Shown one piece after another: positions 1 to 11,148 of a DNA stretch of 64,000 bases. The translations under genes were made by a program, and so were the position numbers. Under the pieces are notes generated by a model. The model ran no database searches, was not told where the DNA came from, and saw only the letters and a list, made by a program, of their open reading frames with translations. The stretch comes from Turritopsis dohrnii (taxonomy: Eukaryota > Cnidaria > Hydrozoa > Anthoathecata > Oceaniidae). The stretch spans positions 62,001 to 126,000 of the forward strand of contig BQMF02000586.1 of NCBI GenBank assembly GCA_027922465.2. The letters are read 5' to 3'. The stretch's first letter is position 1. Each line of letters begins with the position of its first letter.

Positions 1-234
1 ATACTATCAAGCTGACGATAAAAAGGAAACACAGATATTTTTATTATTTCGCAAGGCCAAGTAAAAGTTTTTATTATGAAGTTCAGGTACAAACAACATA
101 AAGATTTTCATACTGTATAGTTTTAAAAGTAGTATTTTGAAACGTCCACGGAAGAGTGTTCTCTAATGGATTTTTAAACTGACGGTGTTCCTTTTTAAGC
201 TTGATCTCCGGCAAAATTTTTCAAAGTCTCTTAA

Positions 235-800
235 CTTTTATGATGCTCTCGGGAATGTAATTAAATGAATTAGAAGTTATTACTATTTACGCCACAGATT
301 TTCCATTCAAAACTTAATGTGACAAAGTTTTCATTACTTAATTACTTTTTGAAGATGCTTTAGGGAATATAACTATGAATAAAAAACTTTTTGAAAAAAT
401 CTCGAAATGATGCAAAACAGTGCAGTTTATATGAAATAACAAATATTACTTCTTTCACAGCTACAAGATAAACTGTAAAACACAAAGAACATCATACCAC
501 ATTATGCATATTGTTTTAAACCGTGAACAAACATTCACCTTTTAAAGCACAGATTATTCTTAACGCGATAATCTTTTAATTAGTTAATTGCTTCTTGATG
601 ATGCTTTAGGGAGTGCAACTTCGAATGGAAATCTTTTTAAAAAAATCTCTAAATTGATGCAAGACTAAAGTTTTATATGAAACAACAAAGTTTAATAGTT
701 ATCGTAGCTAAAAGGTAAAATGTAAAATACTGCAAACATCATTCCGCATTATGCATATGGTTTTAAAGCGTGAACTAACACTCATTTCTTTCTGAAAAGG
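235..800. repeat. Degenerate tandem duplication, period about 250 bp
   Basis: Two diverged head-to-tail copies share blocks such as GATGCTTTAGGGA (near 353 and 600) and a CACAGATT-led block (near 293 and 548). A further partial copy near 239 (GATGCTCTCGGGA) precedes them. A similar GCAATGCTTTAGGAATATG block occurs near 51470. No gene is seen in 1-860. Confidence 0.55.
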
Positions 801-860
801 CTCCAGAAAGTCTTACAGTCATCCGCAGGAATACTTCTGCCTGGTATGGCATCTTGTTTG

Positions 861-1262
861 CTTTTCTTTTAATAATTTAATTTCTTTTTTTAATTGTTAT
901 GCGCTTCAGATCGAACGTTTTTTTATTCACTTTATTCATTTAGCACGTGCCTTTTTTCTCTCCTCCCGTGAGATCTTTTTAAGAAGAGAAACCATTTTCG
1001 CCTTATGTTTGATAGCACCCATGTTAGAGCGCGTAACTTCTTCAAAACAAAAGATAATAAAAAGTTGAAGTTTTCTCTCTCTACGTTTTGAGTGTATTGT
1101 TACACTGATAAAAGATTGGTTTTTCCAGAGGTTGTGACTTCGAACCTGCTTCTGGTTGAACACAAGTTGTACGAGCCGTTTATAAGGAAATTTGACGTTT
1201 ATTGATACAGTGATACAGAGCAGGTGGACATGGGCGGCGAGCTACGCCACCTTGGCGGCTAG
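861..1262 (+). mobile_element. Helitron-like 3' portion (family A tail)
   Basis: This is a 5'-truncated copy of a repeat also found at 30950-31339, 32290-32556 and 34987-35130. It ends in a GC-rich hairpin region followed by TTGGCGG and CTAG, then a T. A 3' hairpin several bases before CTRR with no target duplication is the classic Helitron end. In this copy the hairpin is damaged (AGCTACGCCACC instead of AGCGACGCCGCC), so it is probably immobile. Confidence 0.7.
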
Positions 1263-1426
1263 TTTCTATTATTTAGCCAAGAGGATTAGATAACAATGGC
1301 ATAGTCCAAGTTGCTTTGAAGTAATGTTTTCTTTAAAGCTGTAAGGCATGATGTTGTCAGAGGGATTTTGACGTAATTAAAACAAAATAATGTATTTTAT
1401 TCTAATATTGAAATAAACATAGAAAG

Positions 1427-1750
1427 GTGCCTTGCTGTTTGATCGGAGAAATAAACAATACATTTGAAGATGAAGTCCACTTTCTGGACCAAAGTCAACT
1501 TCCGCATGTCAAACAAGGAAACGAGGAAGATGACATGAATGAATTTCGACTGGCTGTTTCTAAATCTGCATACGCTCCTGAGCTTGTATACGAAGTTAGA
1601 GATAATGCAAACGTAATTATTGCATCAGGAGAAAATCGAGAACCTTTGGCTTTAATCTGTGACGATGATTGCAAATTACTTGCACATCCATGGTTGTTTC
1701 CGAACGGAAAGTTTGGAAATACACGTTGTAGACTATTTATGGAACAATAA
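1427..1750 (+). pseudogene. Helitron replication protein fragment (N-terminal region)
   Basis: A 107-codon open stretch. The section near its C-terminus, GENREPLALICDDD followed by LLAHPWLFPNGKFG, matches the block that precedes the Helitron-like N domain of Rep/helicase proteins (a 'GE.. PLSI..D...E.LAFP.LFPTGKFG' pattern from family knowledge). No Rep HUH motif and no helicase domain follow before the stop at 1748, so this is a fragment of an autonomous element. It begins at a non-ATG codon about 160 bases after a Helitron-like 3' end. The N-terminal half is not recognisable. Confidence 0.6.
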
Positions 1751-2389
1751 CGACTATCGGATTTTACCCACCCTTTCAGGTGGAGGTGTCTGGTTCTTTG
1801 TTATTCACCTAATTTTTGCTTTCATTTGAACCAGAAACTATGAAAATCAAAGTGAACAGGAGAGGGCAACAAAGATTAATCCATTTAATTCAAGTAATTA
1901 GGAAATTTCTGACGTAGGTTGCTTAATTTTCATGGCAATTCGCACGGTATTTGCAAACACATGAAAAGGAAACGCTTAAGACATAACCTTTTCAAGCGCT
2001 GTAAACTACTAAGTGAAACGCAGATAGTTGAAGATTAATAGTCGACAAAAAAGCACGTATCAAATCGTCTTCGTCATAATCATCATCGTAATCATCAACG
2101 CATATTTCTTCGTTAACATGACTATTTTGAAAAATGTAGAAATGACTGTGGCAGGAACATTAATCGCAGGCGTTAATGTATGGTATTAAATCCTGTCCAA
2201 CTAGGTAAAATGCAAGATGTATTTTACGAAATCTGTCGATCTTAGAATCTTAGAATAAGTTGTTCCAAGAGAAATTCCTGTTCATTCAAACAAACAAGGC
2301 TTAATCTGTACTGTTCATTAAGTTACCCAAATAGAAAGTGTAAAACGTTATTAATGGGTTTATTTTTATTTATTTATTTGGTATTGTTT
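1751..2389. other. No recognised feature
   Basis: AT-rich sequence after the Helitron fragment. I found no open frame with coding character and no clear repeat boundary. Confidence 0.4.
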
Positions 2390-2692
2390 TACGTGGCTAG
2401 CCTCACTCAGTTGCTATTGCATCTGCTTTCCAGGAAGGGCCACGGCTTAGGTTGGAGGCACTGAAGTATTTGACACTCTCATGAGTGACACAAACCAAAT
2501 CAAGGGCCTGTGCTCTTCTGGATTACCTCCTGCAACACCTGATGTATCATCTACCCAATTTCCCTCACATGGCATGGGTCGACCCGGCGCTATGGTACAT
2601 TACTCGCGCATGGTGAATCGCCGCCAAGGAGAATTGAACCCCGAACTCCCACATGAAATACTAGATTGATAACCATTATACTACGGCGCCAT
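2390..2692 (-). repeat. tRNA-derived SINE
   Basis: On the minus strand the first about 70 bases (2690 to 2620) resemble a tRNA: 5' GGCGCCG, an A-box-like TAGTATAATGGTTA, a TTC-containing anticodon-like loop, a B-box-like GGGGTTCAATTCTCC, and a 3' TGGCGGC that pairs with the 5' end at six of seven positions. The anticodon stem pairs poorly, there is no gap before the following unrelated sequence, and a body of about 230 bases follows. This fits a SINE head better than a working tRNA gene. The tail at 2360-2380 is rich in TTTA/TTTATT on the plus strand. Confidence 0.55.
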
Positions 2693-2989
2693 CTTTCAAA
2701 GATTGCTCACTACTGGTTGGAATCCTTCATTTGATGCAAATTCTTCACTACTTCTTTGAATTATTATACCATTGGCCATATGTGATGAACCTTTTGTTTT
2801 TTCTCTGAAGTCAATGTTACTTCAAACAAAAGTTGTGAACACAGTACTGTTAAATGCTGATGGTGGGGCTATTTCAGAGATCATATTCATTTAAGCAAGT
2901 GCTGTTTCATGAGATCTAACAACAGAATGGGAAACACCATGCCAAAACCATTCAACAATTGAATTAACTTTTTAGAGCCTACTATCTAC

Positions 2990-3607
2990 CTTGTTCCCAT
3001 GCTTAAAGACAGTGCCTTTTTGCCCTTTGATGATGAAAATATCATATCTTGGATGGCAATCAAAACAAGCCTTTAATGTCAGCTATGATCTTTATTTTAC
3101 ATTCTTTTAGATTTCTAAAGCTGCACTGCATGAATTTGAGGCTGGTTGACAGACTCGTTGAAATATTCTTCTTGCTGATATTCACATTCACTGTCTGTGT
3201 CACTTTCAATGTCACCTTTCATTCTAGGATTTCTGAACACCAAATGACTTTTTTTCAGGTGGATCATGAAAACATAGTTTCTATTTAAACATTGATTTTA
3301 TCTTCGGCTTGACTCTCCACCTACTATAGGTCCAGACATTTAAACCATTATTTTCTGTAACTATTCTGACAAACTCATCATACGGTTCTTTCAGCATGAC
3401 AGTCTCAATCAGTTTGATTACTCCATCAATGTAATTGAATAATAACTCAAATTACTAGCGGTACAATGTATTGTTTTTACTTTTGTGAACTGAATACACA
3501 TCTATGTTATAACACTTGATGAACACCATGATGAACTTCCCTTATATAATTAAACATCATGGTCTTGTTTAAGTCTTGTTACATCTCTTAGCTCCCCAGC
3601 ATCTGTG
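2990..3607 (-). pseudogene. Decayed coding stretches of an unrecognised gene
   Basis: Several minus-strand frames read as protein-like segments broken by stops: one at about 3607-3540 starting KGYDTDAGELRDVTR, one at 3437-3285 containing ETVMLKEPYDEFVRIV and WTYSRWRVKPK, one at about 3270-3120 containing GDIESDTDSECEYQQEE, and one at 3040-2990 containing RYDIFIIKGQKG that ends at a good splice donor (AAG/GTAGAT). Charged, low-complexity-free composition in successive segments suggests a decayed gene or transposon. The LINE at 3650 abuts or interrupts it. I do not recognise the family. Confidence 0.35.
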
Positions 3608-3623
3608 TCATAGCCTTTACTGA

Positions 3624-5108
3624 GTGTTATGTTTTCCTTTCCTTCGATCCCAAAGATGTGTACCCATTTCAATAAACATAAATTTATTAGATTATTCAAA
3701 CAAAAAGGTTAAAGACTTTGTGAATTTAATTCTTCAACATAATATAATTCCGACAATAAATAAACCAACAAGAGTTACTAAGAATACAGCAACTCTAATT
3801 GATAACATTTTTATAAATAATCATTATCAAAACGGTTTAATTTCTGGTGTAATACAGACTGATCTGACTGATCATTTTCCAACCTTCTTGGTTATTAAGG
3901 ACAATATTAAAGACACATATAACACAAGCAAGACTATTTTAAAACATTTTATCAATAAAAGATCAATATCCTACTTTTATGATCTTCTCCTTGAAATGAA
4001 CTGGGAACTTGTTCAGGAAACCAATGATGTTAATTCTGCATATGATTTGTTTTTGAAGATGTTTTCTTTACAGTATGACAAAGCGTTTCCAATTAAAGAG
4101 TTTAAACTAAAGTCTAAAAGTCTCCTCAGTCCATGGATGACACCTGGTCTCCTTAAATCATCGAAAAGAAAACAAAAACTATACGATATATTTCTAAAGA
4201 AAAGAACATACAGAAATGAAACTAAATATAAAGCTTACAAAAAACTATTTGATAAAATCAAACAACGTTCTAAAAAAGAATACTACTCAAAATTGATCAA
4301 AAATAGTACCAGCACCAAGAAAACGTGGGACGTTATCAAGAAAATTTTGGGGAAATCAAAAACTTTGAAAAGTAGCTTACCGAAATTCATTGAAACTCAA
4401 AAGAAACTTGTGTATGATAAAGAGGAAATTGCAAATGCTTTTAATAATTACTATGCAAGAGTAGGAGCTGATTTAGCTGAAAAAATCCCTGCCTGCAATA
4501 AGTCACCGATGTTCTTCCTCGAAGACTTCAATAACATCATGCAAGAGTCCAACTTAACAGAAACTGAACTACTTGACGCTTTCGAAAGTCTTAAATCCAA
4601 TAAAAGTCCAGGAATTGATGAGATCAGCGTAAATGTTGTTCAACACACCTTTGATATAATCAAAATTCCTCTGTTACATATCTTCAGACTTTCTCTCAAT
4701 ACAGGAAAATTCCCAAGTAGCATGAAGATTGCAAAAGTCGTTCCAACATTCACAGCAGGAGAAGAGTCTAATATCTCGAACTATAGACCAATATCCATAC
4801 TTCCTTGTTCAAAAATCCTGGAGCGTATCATGTACAATAGACTGTATAAATATCTTGTTAATAACAGTGTGCTGTACCAGAAGCAATTCGGGTTTCAGCA
4901 AGGGCATTCCACCGACCATGCAATATTAACCCTAGTGAATGATCTCGGTGATGCTTTTAATAATGATCTTTACACACTAGGAGTCTTCATCGACCTTTCA
5001 AAGGCATTTGATACAGTAGATCATAAAATTCTCCTAACAAAACTGAAACACTATGATGTACGCAATAATAATTTCTTATGGTTTAAAGACTACCTCACTG
5101 ATCGATAA
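3624..5108 (+). pseudogene. LINE endonuclease C-terminus plus partial reverse transcriptase
   Basis: The open frame of 494 codons starts at a GTG; homology begins near codon 10, so the start is arbitrary and the real N-terminus is missing. Residues about 45-90 ([18 protein letters not shown], then [13 protein letters not shown]) are the end of an AP-type endonuclease. From about residue 310 the RT begins: [45 protein letters not shown] and [19 protein letters not shown] (blocks 1-4; the first catalytic Asp is in FIDLSKAFD). The frame stops at DYLTDR just before the region that should hold the YADD motif. The element therefore cannot encode an active RT. Confidence 0.85.
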
Positions 5109-5925
5109 CAATGTGTTTCGTATGGAGCAAAAACAACATCTCATTAACATGCCTGCAGGATTATCTTCGGTGTAAATTGATACACACCCTCCGAACCTTT
5201 ATTAAAGAAACTTGGGATTCTTAGTATTTACAAATTAAACATATACCAAGTATTAGTCTTCATGTTTAAAAGTAAACTTGAGCTAACCCCAACGATGTTC
5301 CGCGACCTATTCTCCACTATTGAAAATAAATACAATACCAGACATTCAAGAAATAATTTTAAAATCCCTCAAAAGCGTCTTAAAATAACTACCTTCTCTA
5401 TCCTCCATCGTGGTCCTACCCTATGGAATAATATTTTACAAAATGCAGAAAAGGATGCCAACTCTATTTACTGTTTCACAAGATCTGTCAAAATGAAGTT
5501 ACTTAATAGGGACATTGATTTTTCTCAGTTTTTTAGGCTGTGTCATATTATATTTCCTCCTAGTCTTCTTAATATGTCTCGCTTGATTTACATTTTCATT
5601 CTGTATTGTTTTCTTTTTTTGTTGTTGTAGTTGTAGTTGTTGTTTTTTTTTGTTTGTTTTTATCTCATAACGTGTGTTTGAGTACTGGTCTGTAATATGC
5701 TTTCCTTTTGCTTGTAAATATTTCTGGTCAGATAGGTATTTTGTTTTCATGTTTTGTATATATCATTATATATTATAAGTTAGTAAGTATTATTAGTATA
5801 TATTAAGTGAAATAGTTATATTTACATGGGGCTTGATGATAAGGCACTCCAGCCTTCTGCTTGCTCTAGCCATTATATACGATTGTATATTAAGGTTTGT
5901 ATAAATATTGGCGAAATAAATAAAT
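3650..5925 (+). mobile_element. Non-LTR retrotransposon (jockey/CR1-like LINE), 5'-truncated with internal deletion
   Basis: The left end is cut inside the endonuclease domain, the RT domain stops before its catalytic block, and the conserved C-terminal extension resumes at 5262. The 3' region carries a gene-free stretch with (TTG)n-like sequence at 5620-5660 and ends with a GAAATAAATAAATAG tail near 5925. 5' truncation and a short A/T-rich repeat tail are typical of LINE insertions made by target-primed reverse transcription. Confidence 0.75.
5262..5549 (+). pseudogene. LINE ORF2 C-terminal segment
   Basis: After the break at 5106 the frame at about 5200-5520 carries the usual C-terminal part of this LINE type: a YQVLVFMFKSK segment, then KYNTRHSRNNFKIPQ and LHRGPTLWNNI. 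The middle of the RT with the YxDD box is absent between 5130 and 5200, showing an internal deletion. Downstream codons to 5630 are hydrophobic and probably 3' untranslated sequence. Confidence 0.7.
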
Positions 5926-7516
5926 AGAAAAAAATTATTAATTGTACACACACAAATACATTCTTTAAAACCTTTGGAGAAAATTTTATAATAACATACA
6001 TCTAACAAATTGAAAGCAATCTGACTTAACATAGGACTGCCCTTTTCGCAAATGATGCAAATCTCTTCCAAAATGTCAGATCTAGTTTTATTCTATGTGA
6101 TCACTGATGACCGTGTTAATCTACCTGGAAATTTGGTTAAAGCTTCTGCTTAGGACAGCTAGGTTTGACTACTGTACTTGATAACTTCTTACTTGCAACC
6201 TTCCTTGCCCTTTTCATTTTAGACACATCTGTGAATTTTCTGTAGCAATTGCCATGATAGTGTCAACTGCAATCTAACTGACTATTCTGGGTAATGACTA
6301 AAAAGGTAAACAGTGCTACCTTAAATATAGGATATAGAGATAAGTAGTTTATAAAGCAGCATCTAATAGAGACTAATTCATAGGCGGATTATAATATTTT
6401 ATAGGATTTCGATACAGAAAACATATTTACATTCAGTAAAATTATGTCTTAGCCTTTAATTAAGTTACAAGATTGTTTAATTACTTATTTTTCAAAACCT
6501 TTTTTCTAATTATGAGAGGACTGTTGTGCCTTTCTTTGGTTTGTTTCAATTATATACAAAGATTTTTGTGTGCCTAAACCCTCGTTAAGCAGTGCTACTG
6601 TTTAGACTTTTGTATTTTTCGATAGTTATATTTAAACAATATTCAAACAGCAGCCATCCTCTCCAGCAGAGAGAGGGAGAGAATGGATAAACAACAAACC
6701 TGACACGACACGCTGAACCAGTTCATCTGGTGATACTAACCACTGTTCATGTGCATTTAAAAAAGGTCTTCTGCAATATTTTGTTTACTGTCTCTGCATT
6801 ATTGTTCCCAGGAAAATGAAGAAAGCATTCCGCCTTAAAGCTATCCCCTAACAGCGTGGTGAACAATTATTTATCATAACTAAAGTTTGCATCTTTAGTT
6901 TTTTACCGATATTATTTTACAGACCTAAATATAAGCACATTTAAATAGCAAGCGCCACGGAAACATAAGTCTGTAAAATATACACTAGAACAGAACACTT
7001 ATAATCGTTTACATACGAAACAAAACGATAGACTCGATAAACTAGAACTTTAGACCCAATTTGCAAACAAAGGGACAAGGTTATGAGTGGGAACTTTTTT
7101 CTGCTGTTATCAGTAATATTTAACTCGAGGATTTCTGCATAGAAACTGTGGTCTGCAAGTTGTACAGCGGGCATGACAAGTTTTTGTGGCACAGACGCCG
7201 GCCTAAAAACTAAACTTCGGTTTCCACTGCGTTTGTATTGCTAGTCACTCAATTTCTCAGTACCAGAGAAATGAGACTGCGTTGACCAATCAAAAAGCTG
7301 TTCGCTAATTCGCCATATGAAATTTAATGGAATTTCGCAGTGAATGAAGTGGGAAACTAATAAGCGAATGACTATATGGAATTTCGTTCTGTTTCCGTAG
7401 ATAAAAACTAAAATAAATTTTGCAAAATAATTTTTTTTCACACCATATCTTCGTACGTATTACATATAGAACATCTGTAAATTGCATAATTAAACTAAAA
7501 TATACAAAATGCCTGG
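5926..7516. other. No recognised gene
   Basis: AT-rich sequence with scattered short open frames on the minus strand (for example 6941-7192 and 7241-7487). They lack domains, have biased composition and overlap in several frames. I see no repeat structure I can name. Confidence 0.4.
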
Positions 7517-7517
7517 T

Positions 7518-8522
7518 CTAATTTAGAGTTTTTCTCACAGCTGGTTCACTTTTTCTTGAAAAGGTATTGTTTTTTTGTTTTGACAACTGTCTTTTCAAAA
7601 TCTGAAAGTAACTCTTCACATACGATCTTGCACGAATGTCTATCCACTTTTCAATCATCTGATGTCTGATTAATTCACTCAAATATTTATTAGGAAGAAA
7701 TGTTGACAGTGTCTCCCATGCCTTTACTATCAAGCTTGTCTACTTCAATTCAATGTGAATGATGACCCGAATATCTTCACCTTGTACTTTTTAATAAATG
7801 AGACATTCAAAATTCTACGAACAATATTTTCAATGTGTCTTATAAAAACAAACATGGGCAAATTGACTTTTATCAACCCACCACGATTAACAAGATCCGT
7901 CCATTGATACACGAAATCAAGAAATGAATCACCACTGATGCCTTCCAAACCATTTACTTTCGAACCATCTAAAAATTGTATCGCTGCCAAAGTCAGAGAT
8001 TCTTTTTTGCCACTATCATACATTCTCAAATATTTCTTTTCCATGGAAAATACAAGATAGCCAGCCACGTAAGAAATAACTTGCTGCTCATCCTTGGTGA
8101 GTTGTAGTTCTTTTTGTGTTATTGGTACGTGGTTGTGCTCCATTTTTGTTTTCCTTCTTAACAATTTCATGAACACATTCCATTAAAATAAAATGTGTCA
8201 GTGATGAAAAGTCTGGTGATTTGACATTATCAAACATTGGTTTCCATATTTCTTTACTGGCATTACAAATTGAATATCGATGTATGTTCAACCATAACAA
8301 TTCTTGACCAGTACATTGATGAATTTCGTTTGCATTAATTATTTCGAATACCTTTGATATCAAATTTTCACTCGCCACATTAAATTCACTGCGGTCTTTC
8401 TTAGTTAATAAATATTCACTCAGTCTTTTAATTCTATTTCCTGGTGTCTCTATGTTTTCACATATCACAATGTTATTCACAGGATCAATTGCTGCTTTAC
8501 TTAATGACTTTTCAAGTATCTG
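7518..8522 (-). pseudogene. Broken transposase-like gene (family uncertain)
   Basis: Three minus-strand frames join into one protein-like reading: 8480-8088 (ETPGNRIKRLSEYLLTKKDR ...), 8176-7745 (DEQQVISYVAGYLVFSMEKK ...) and 7733-7518 (NKYLSELIRHQMIEKWIDIR ...). The first two frames overlap at 8088-8176, where one frameshift is needed, and another lies at about 7740. Upstream, TTTCAG at 8523-8528 could be a splice acceptor, so this may be the last exon. The 'YVAGYLV' phrase is common in C-terminal parts of THAP/P-element-like and related transposases, but that assignment is weak. The gene is dead as it stands. Confidence 0.45.
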
Positions 8523-8609
8523 AAATGCATTTGCGAGTTAAGTGTCCTTATTAATTGTCAATGATTCTATAAAGAAAAAATATAAAATTTAAACCAATCT
8601 AGTTTAATA

Positions 8610-8626
8610 TCTTATTATACTAATTC
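8610..8626 (+). repeat. 5' stub of a Helitron split by the Ngaro-like insertion
   Basis: TCTTATTATACTAATTC is identical to the first 17 bases of the Helitron-like unit at 39900. The rest of that unit resumes at 13794 with GCGTTGTGTGTCAC. A Helitron was therefore cut here by the retroelement. Confidence 0.75.
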
Positions 8627-8720
8627 CCAACTTATCTTTTCTCGCTTAAGAGAAATACACAACAAATAACAAATTATTTCACGGTAACATTTGGTGTGGA
8701 TCTTTCAACGTAGTGTACAG
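8627..8720. repeat. B2 split direct repeat of the Ngaro-like element
   Basis: About 94 bp nearly identical to 9309-9401, from CTTATCTTTTCTCG through GATCTTTCAACGTAGTGTA. It forms the outer (3') end of the element. Confidence 0.75.
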
Positions 8721-9127
8721 TGCAGTACAAATGATACAATTTCATTTTGGTAAAATTTAAGGTTTTACAGCATTTGCCAGAAGTAAGCGCTTGCCGAGAA
8801 CAGGTCCTTTAACTATTGGCCCAGCCCTCAACTTCGGATGAAAAACCTACCTCTCCCCTGAGTCAAAGTGGGAGTGAACCTTTAGAACTATTTTGGTAGG
8901 AAAACCGTGGTTTGCTCACGACTCACTCTGGCTACCTAGCAAAATTTACAATTTTTTCAATGAAATAAATTTCTTAATAATTTCTTCTGTTGCAATTCTT
9001 GGTGTTTTCGTCTTTTTAATCGTTTCTCTTCTTTTTTCTCAATTCGTCCGTTTTATGTTGGCTAGATTTCGTCGTCCCTTGCATCCAATGATTTTGGTAT
9101 ATGAAATAACGTAAAAGACAATATGTG
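8721..9127. other. Spacer between A2 and B2 repeats
   Basis: Sequence between the two repeat halves. A plus-strand open frame at 8893-9114 encodes a hydrophobic stretch (FLIISSVAILGVFVFLIVSL) but has no recognisable domain and runs against the element's own genes. The textbook A2-B2 arrangement is contiguous, so this spacer is either part of this lineage's repeat or a later insertion. Confidence 0.4.
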
Positions 9128-9401
9128 AGTTTATGAAGTTGTACACTGTACAAACGTAAAATCCAAGAGAAAGTAGCATCTTTCGATGCTTCTCTTTTAA
9201 AGGCTTACAAGAGGCGCATTTTCGTAAATGCGCATGCGCTGAAATCTCGATTTCAGAATCGTCGGGAAAACCTTTTCCCGCTTATTTCAAACGCGGGAAA
9301 ATAATATTCCCGACTTATCTTTTCTCGTCTAAGAGAAATACACAACAAATAACAAATTATTTCACGGCAACATTTGGTGTGGATCTTTCAACGTAGTGTA
9401 T
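9128..9401. repeat. A2 (9128-9308) and B1 (9309-9401) repeats
   Basis: A2 matches 13618-13793 almost base for base, starting ATGAAGTTGTACACTGTAC and ending GGGAAAATAATATTC. B1 matches 8627-8720. A2 contains a row of short inverted repeats: GCATC-TTTC-GATGC, GCGCATTT-TCG-TAAATGCGC, CTGAAATCTCGATTTCAG and CGGGAAAACCTTTTCCCG. The A2/B1 joint is where the circular intermediate would be closed. Confidence 0.75.
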
Positions 9402-9490
9402 TCCCGAGGCTAAAAAAGACTGAAAAGGAAAGTTGTTGGAGGCAATTATGCAAGTTTATGTTCTAACACCACTATCCATTCAGGAACAAA

Positions 9491-10564
9491 TTAGTCAGAA
9501 ATAATGTTATACAACTGCAACCGTAGTGCTTTAGTAATAGATAAGCGTTTATTTGTATGGTCTTTAACATAACAATTCTTGCTTCTTTCTGAACTCCATC
9601 TGCCGTGTTTACAAATCAGGCGCTCCTCCACGTTGCCTGAAGACGCTGCTGTTGCACCTCCAGAGCGTAAGCTGTTTAGGCCGTACTGCTTTGATTCCAT
9701 TCCCAGCTGAGTAAGTCTTGTGAGAAATACCTCTCTACATCTCCCATAACTAATCCCTTGAGACTTGGATACTAAATGGCCTTTCTTTGTTGAAAAGATT
9801 CGTGGTATCAAAAACGATTCTTTGTCTGTTTCTTTGTCGATTCCACACAAATTAAGAAAATGTTCCACTAATTTAACTGGACAGTACGTGGATTTTAATT
9901 TTGATATAAAAACGGTATTACCATCTCTGTGTTGATCTCGTTTTGATTTTTCGATCAGAATTTCTAAATGGGAAGACTTAAATTCGACGTGTTTTAATTG
10001 CACTTTTAGCAACTCCTCAATGCGAAAAAATCCTGAAAAGCCAACAAAGCAAATGACCAGAAAACGTTGATCCATTAGGTTGTTTTTCACTGTGTTATCG
10101 AAAAAGAATTTCAGATTTTCTGACGTGAGGGGCTCCTTTGGTTGCTTATGACCGTTGTTTATAAATCTCAAACATCCTTCTAGGGCTAATTTCGACAATG
10201 GATGGTCAGTAGGAGATTCGTAGCCAGCTATATGATGACCCCAGCGAATACCGTAAAATGCCGAATTGATAGCGCCTTTGGTGCCGTTGGATTCCATTAT
10301 GTGGTTAAGGAAGAGTGCGACAAAAAATGGATTGGCTGGCAATGTTTTAACTTCCGGTTTTGGTGTTGACCATTCTACCCAATTCTTCCACGATGAACTG
10401 TACTTGTTTGTTGTCGTAGGTGCAAATCCAGCTTCAATGACTTTTGGAAGACTTTCTGATAGTCTGATTAGGTCGTTGCTTTGAAGTTTGGATGTTTCTT
10501 GCCAAATTCCGATCTTTGGTACGACTCTGTCTTTGAAAATGTAAAAAGAAAAGTACAGTTGGTA
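9491..10564 (-). pseudogene. Tyrosine recombinase (YR) of the Ngaro-like element
   Basis: The frame is open from 10564 (just after a TAA) to 9491. No ATG precedes the conserved part, so the true start is unclear; residues here are counted from the TTG at 10342. Upstream codons encode the usual N-terminal helices (NKYSSSWKNWVEW), followed by LPANPFFVALFLNH. The catalytic domain has Arg107 (GFFRIEELL), LNSLRSGGAT at 222-231, KHGRW at 245-249 and the nucleophile candidate Tyr258 (NCYVKDH). In family members the second box reads H-x-x-R; here the His position is Asn223 with Arg226 kept, so one catalytic residue is replaced. The enzyme would join the cDNA circle to the target without duplicating it. 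It is probably inactive. Confidence 0.75.
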
Positions 10565-10569
10565 TTAAA

Positions 10570-10998
10570 TGACTGGCCACACAGGCCTCCCGTCCAGGGA
10601 ATCACTTATCCTGCCACACAGGCGTATAAAATGTCCATACAGGTGTTTCGTCTAGTGAATCATATTCCCCGCCACACGGGCATCCAGTCTATGAAATCAT
10701 ATATCCCGGATATATATCATATATCCGGGCACAGATAATGGCCAACAGGCATTCCGTCCAAGATTTCATATATCCCGCCACACAGGCGTAAATGGCCACA
10801 CAGGCCTCCCCTCCAGGGAATCACATTTCCCGCCACACAGGCGTTAATAATGGCCACACAGGCCTCCTAGCCACGAAGGCATAGATAATGGCCAACAGGC
10901 ATCCTGTCGTCTAGGGTTCATATATCCCGCCACACAGGCGTAAATGGCCACGCGGGCTTCCCTCTCGGGGAATCATATTACCCGGCACACAGGCGAAA
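10570..10998. repeat. Minisatellite of palindromic units between RT and YR
   Basis: About seven imperfect units of 54-58 bp (one longer, one short), each opening TGGCCACACAGGCC or a variant, then GGGAATCATATATCCC or a variant, then CGCCACACAGGCG. All three segments are short inverted repeats, so each unit can fold into up to three hairpins. The array lies inside the retroelement between the RT-RNase H and YR frames, and its GC content is far above the flanks. It might act as a structural or promoter element; nothing proves that. Confidence 0.7.
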
Positions 10999-11148
10999 AT
11001 AATAATATTCTAATTATGCGAACATTTCTTATTTGATTAATTAATACAAAAGTCTAGTTCTCAAATGAAATTTGCAAAGCAATAGTTTCGAAATTTGTAT
11101 AACCAGAAAATATTGAGTTATTTCCATTACGCATATAAAAAGGTTTTA

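Noticed and set aside
2620..2690. Functional tRNA gene (TTC anticodon-like)
   Set aside because: The anticodon stem is poorly paired and the sequence continues into a SINE-like body, so a tRNA-derived SINE is more likely.
10570..10998. CRISPR-like array
   Set aside because: Units are imperfect, differ in length and have no unique spacers between constant repeats; the array lies inside a eukaryotic retroelement.
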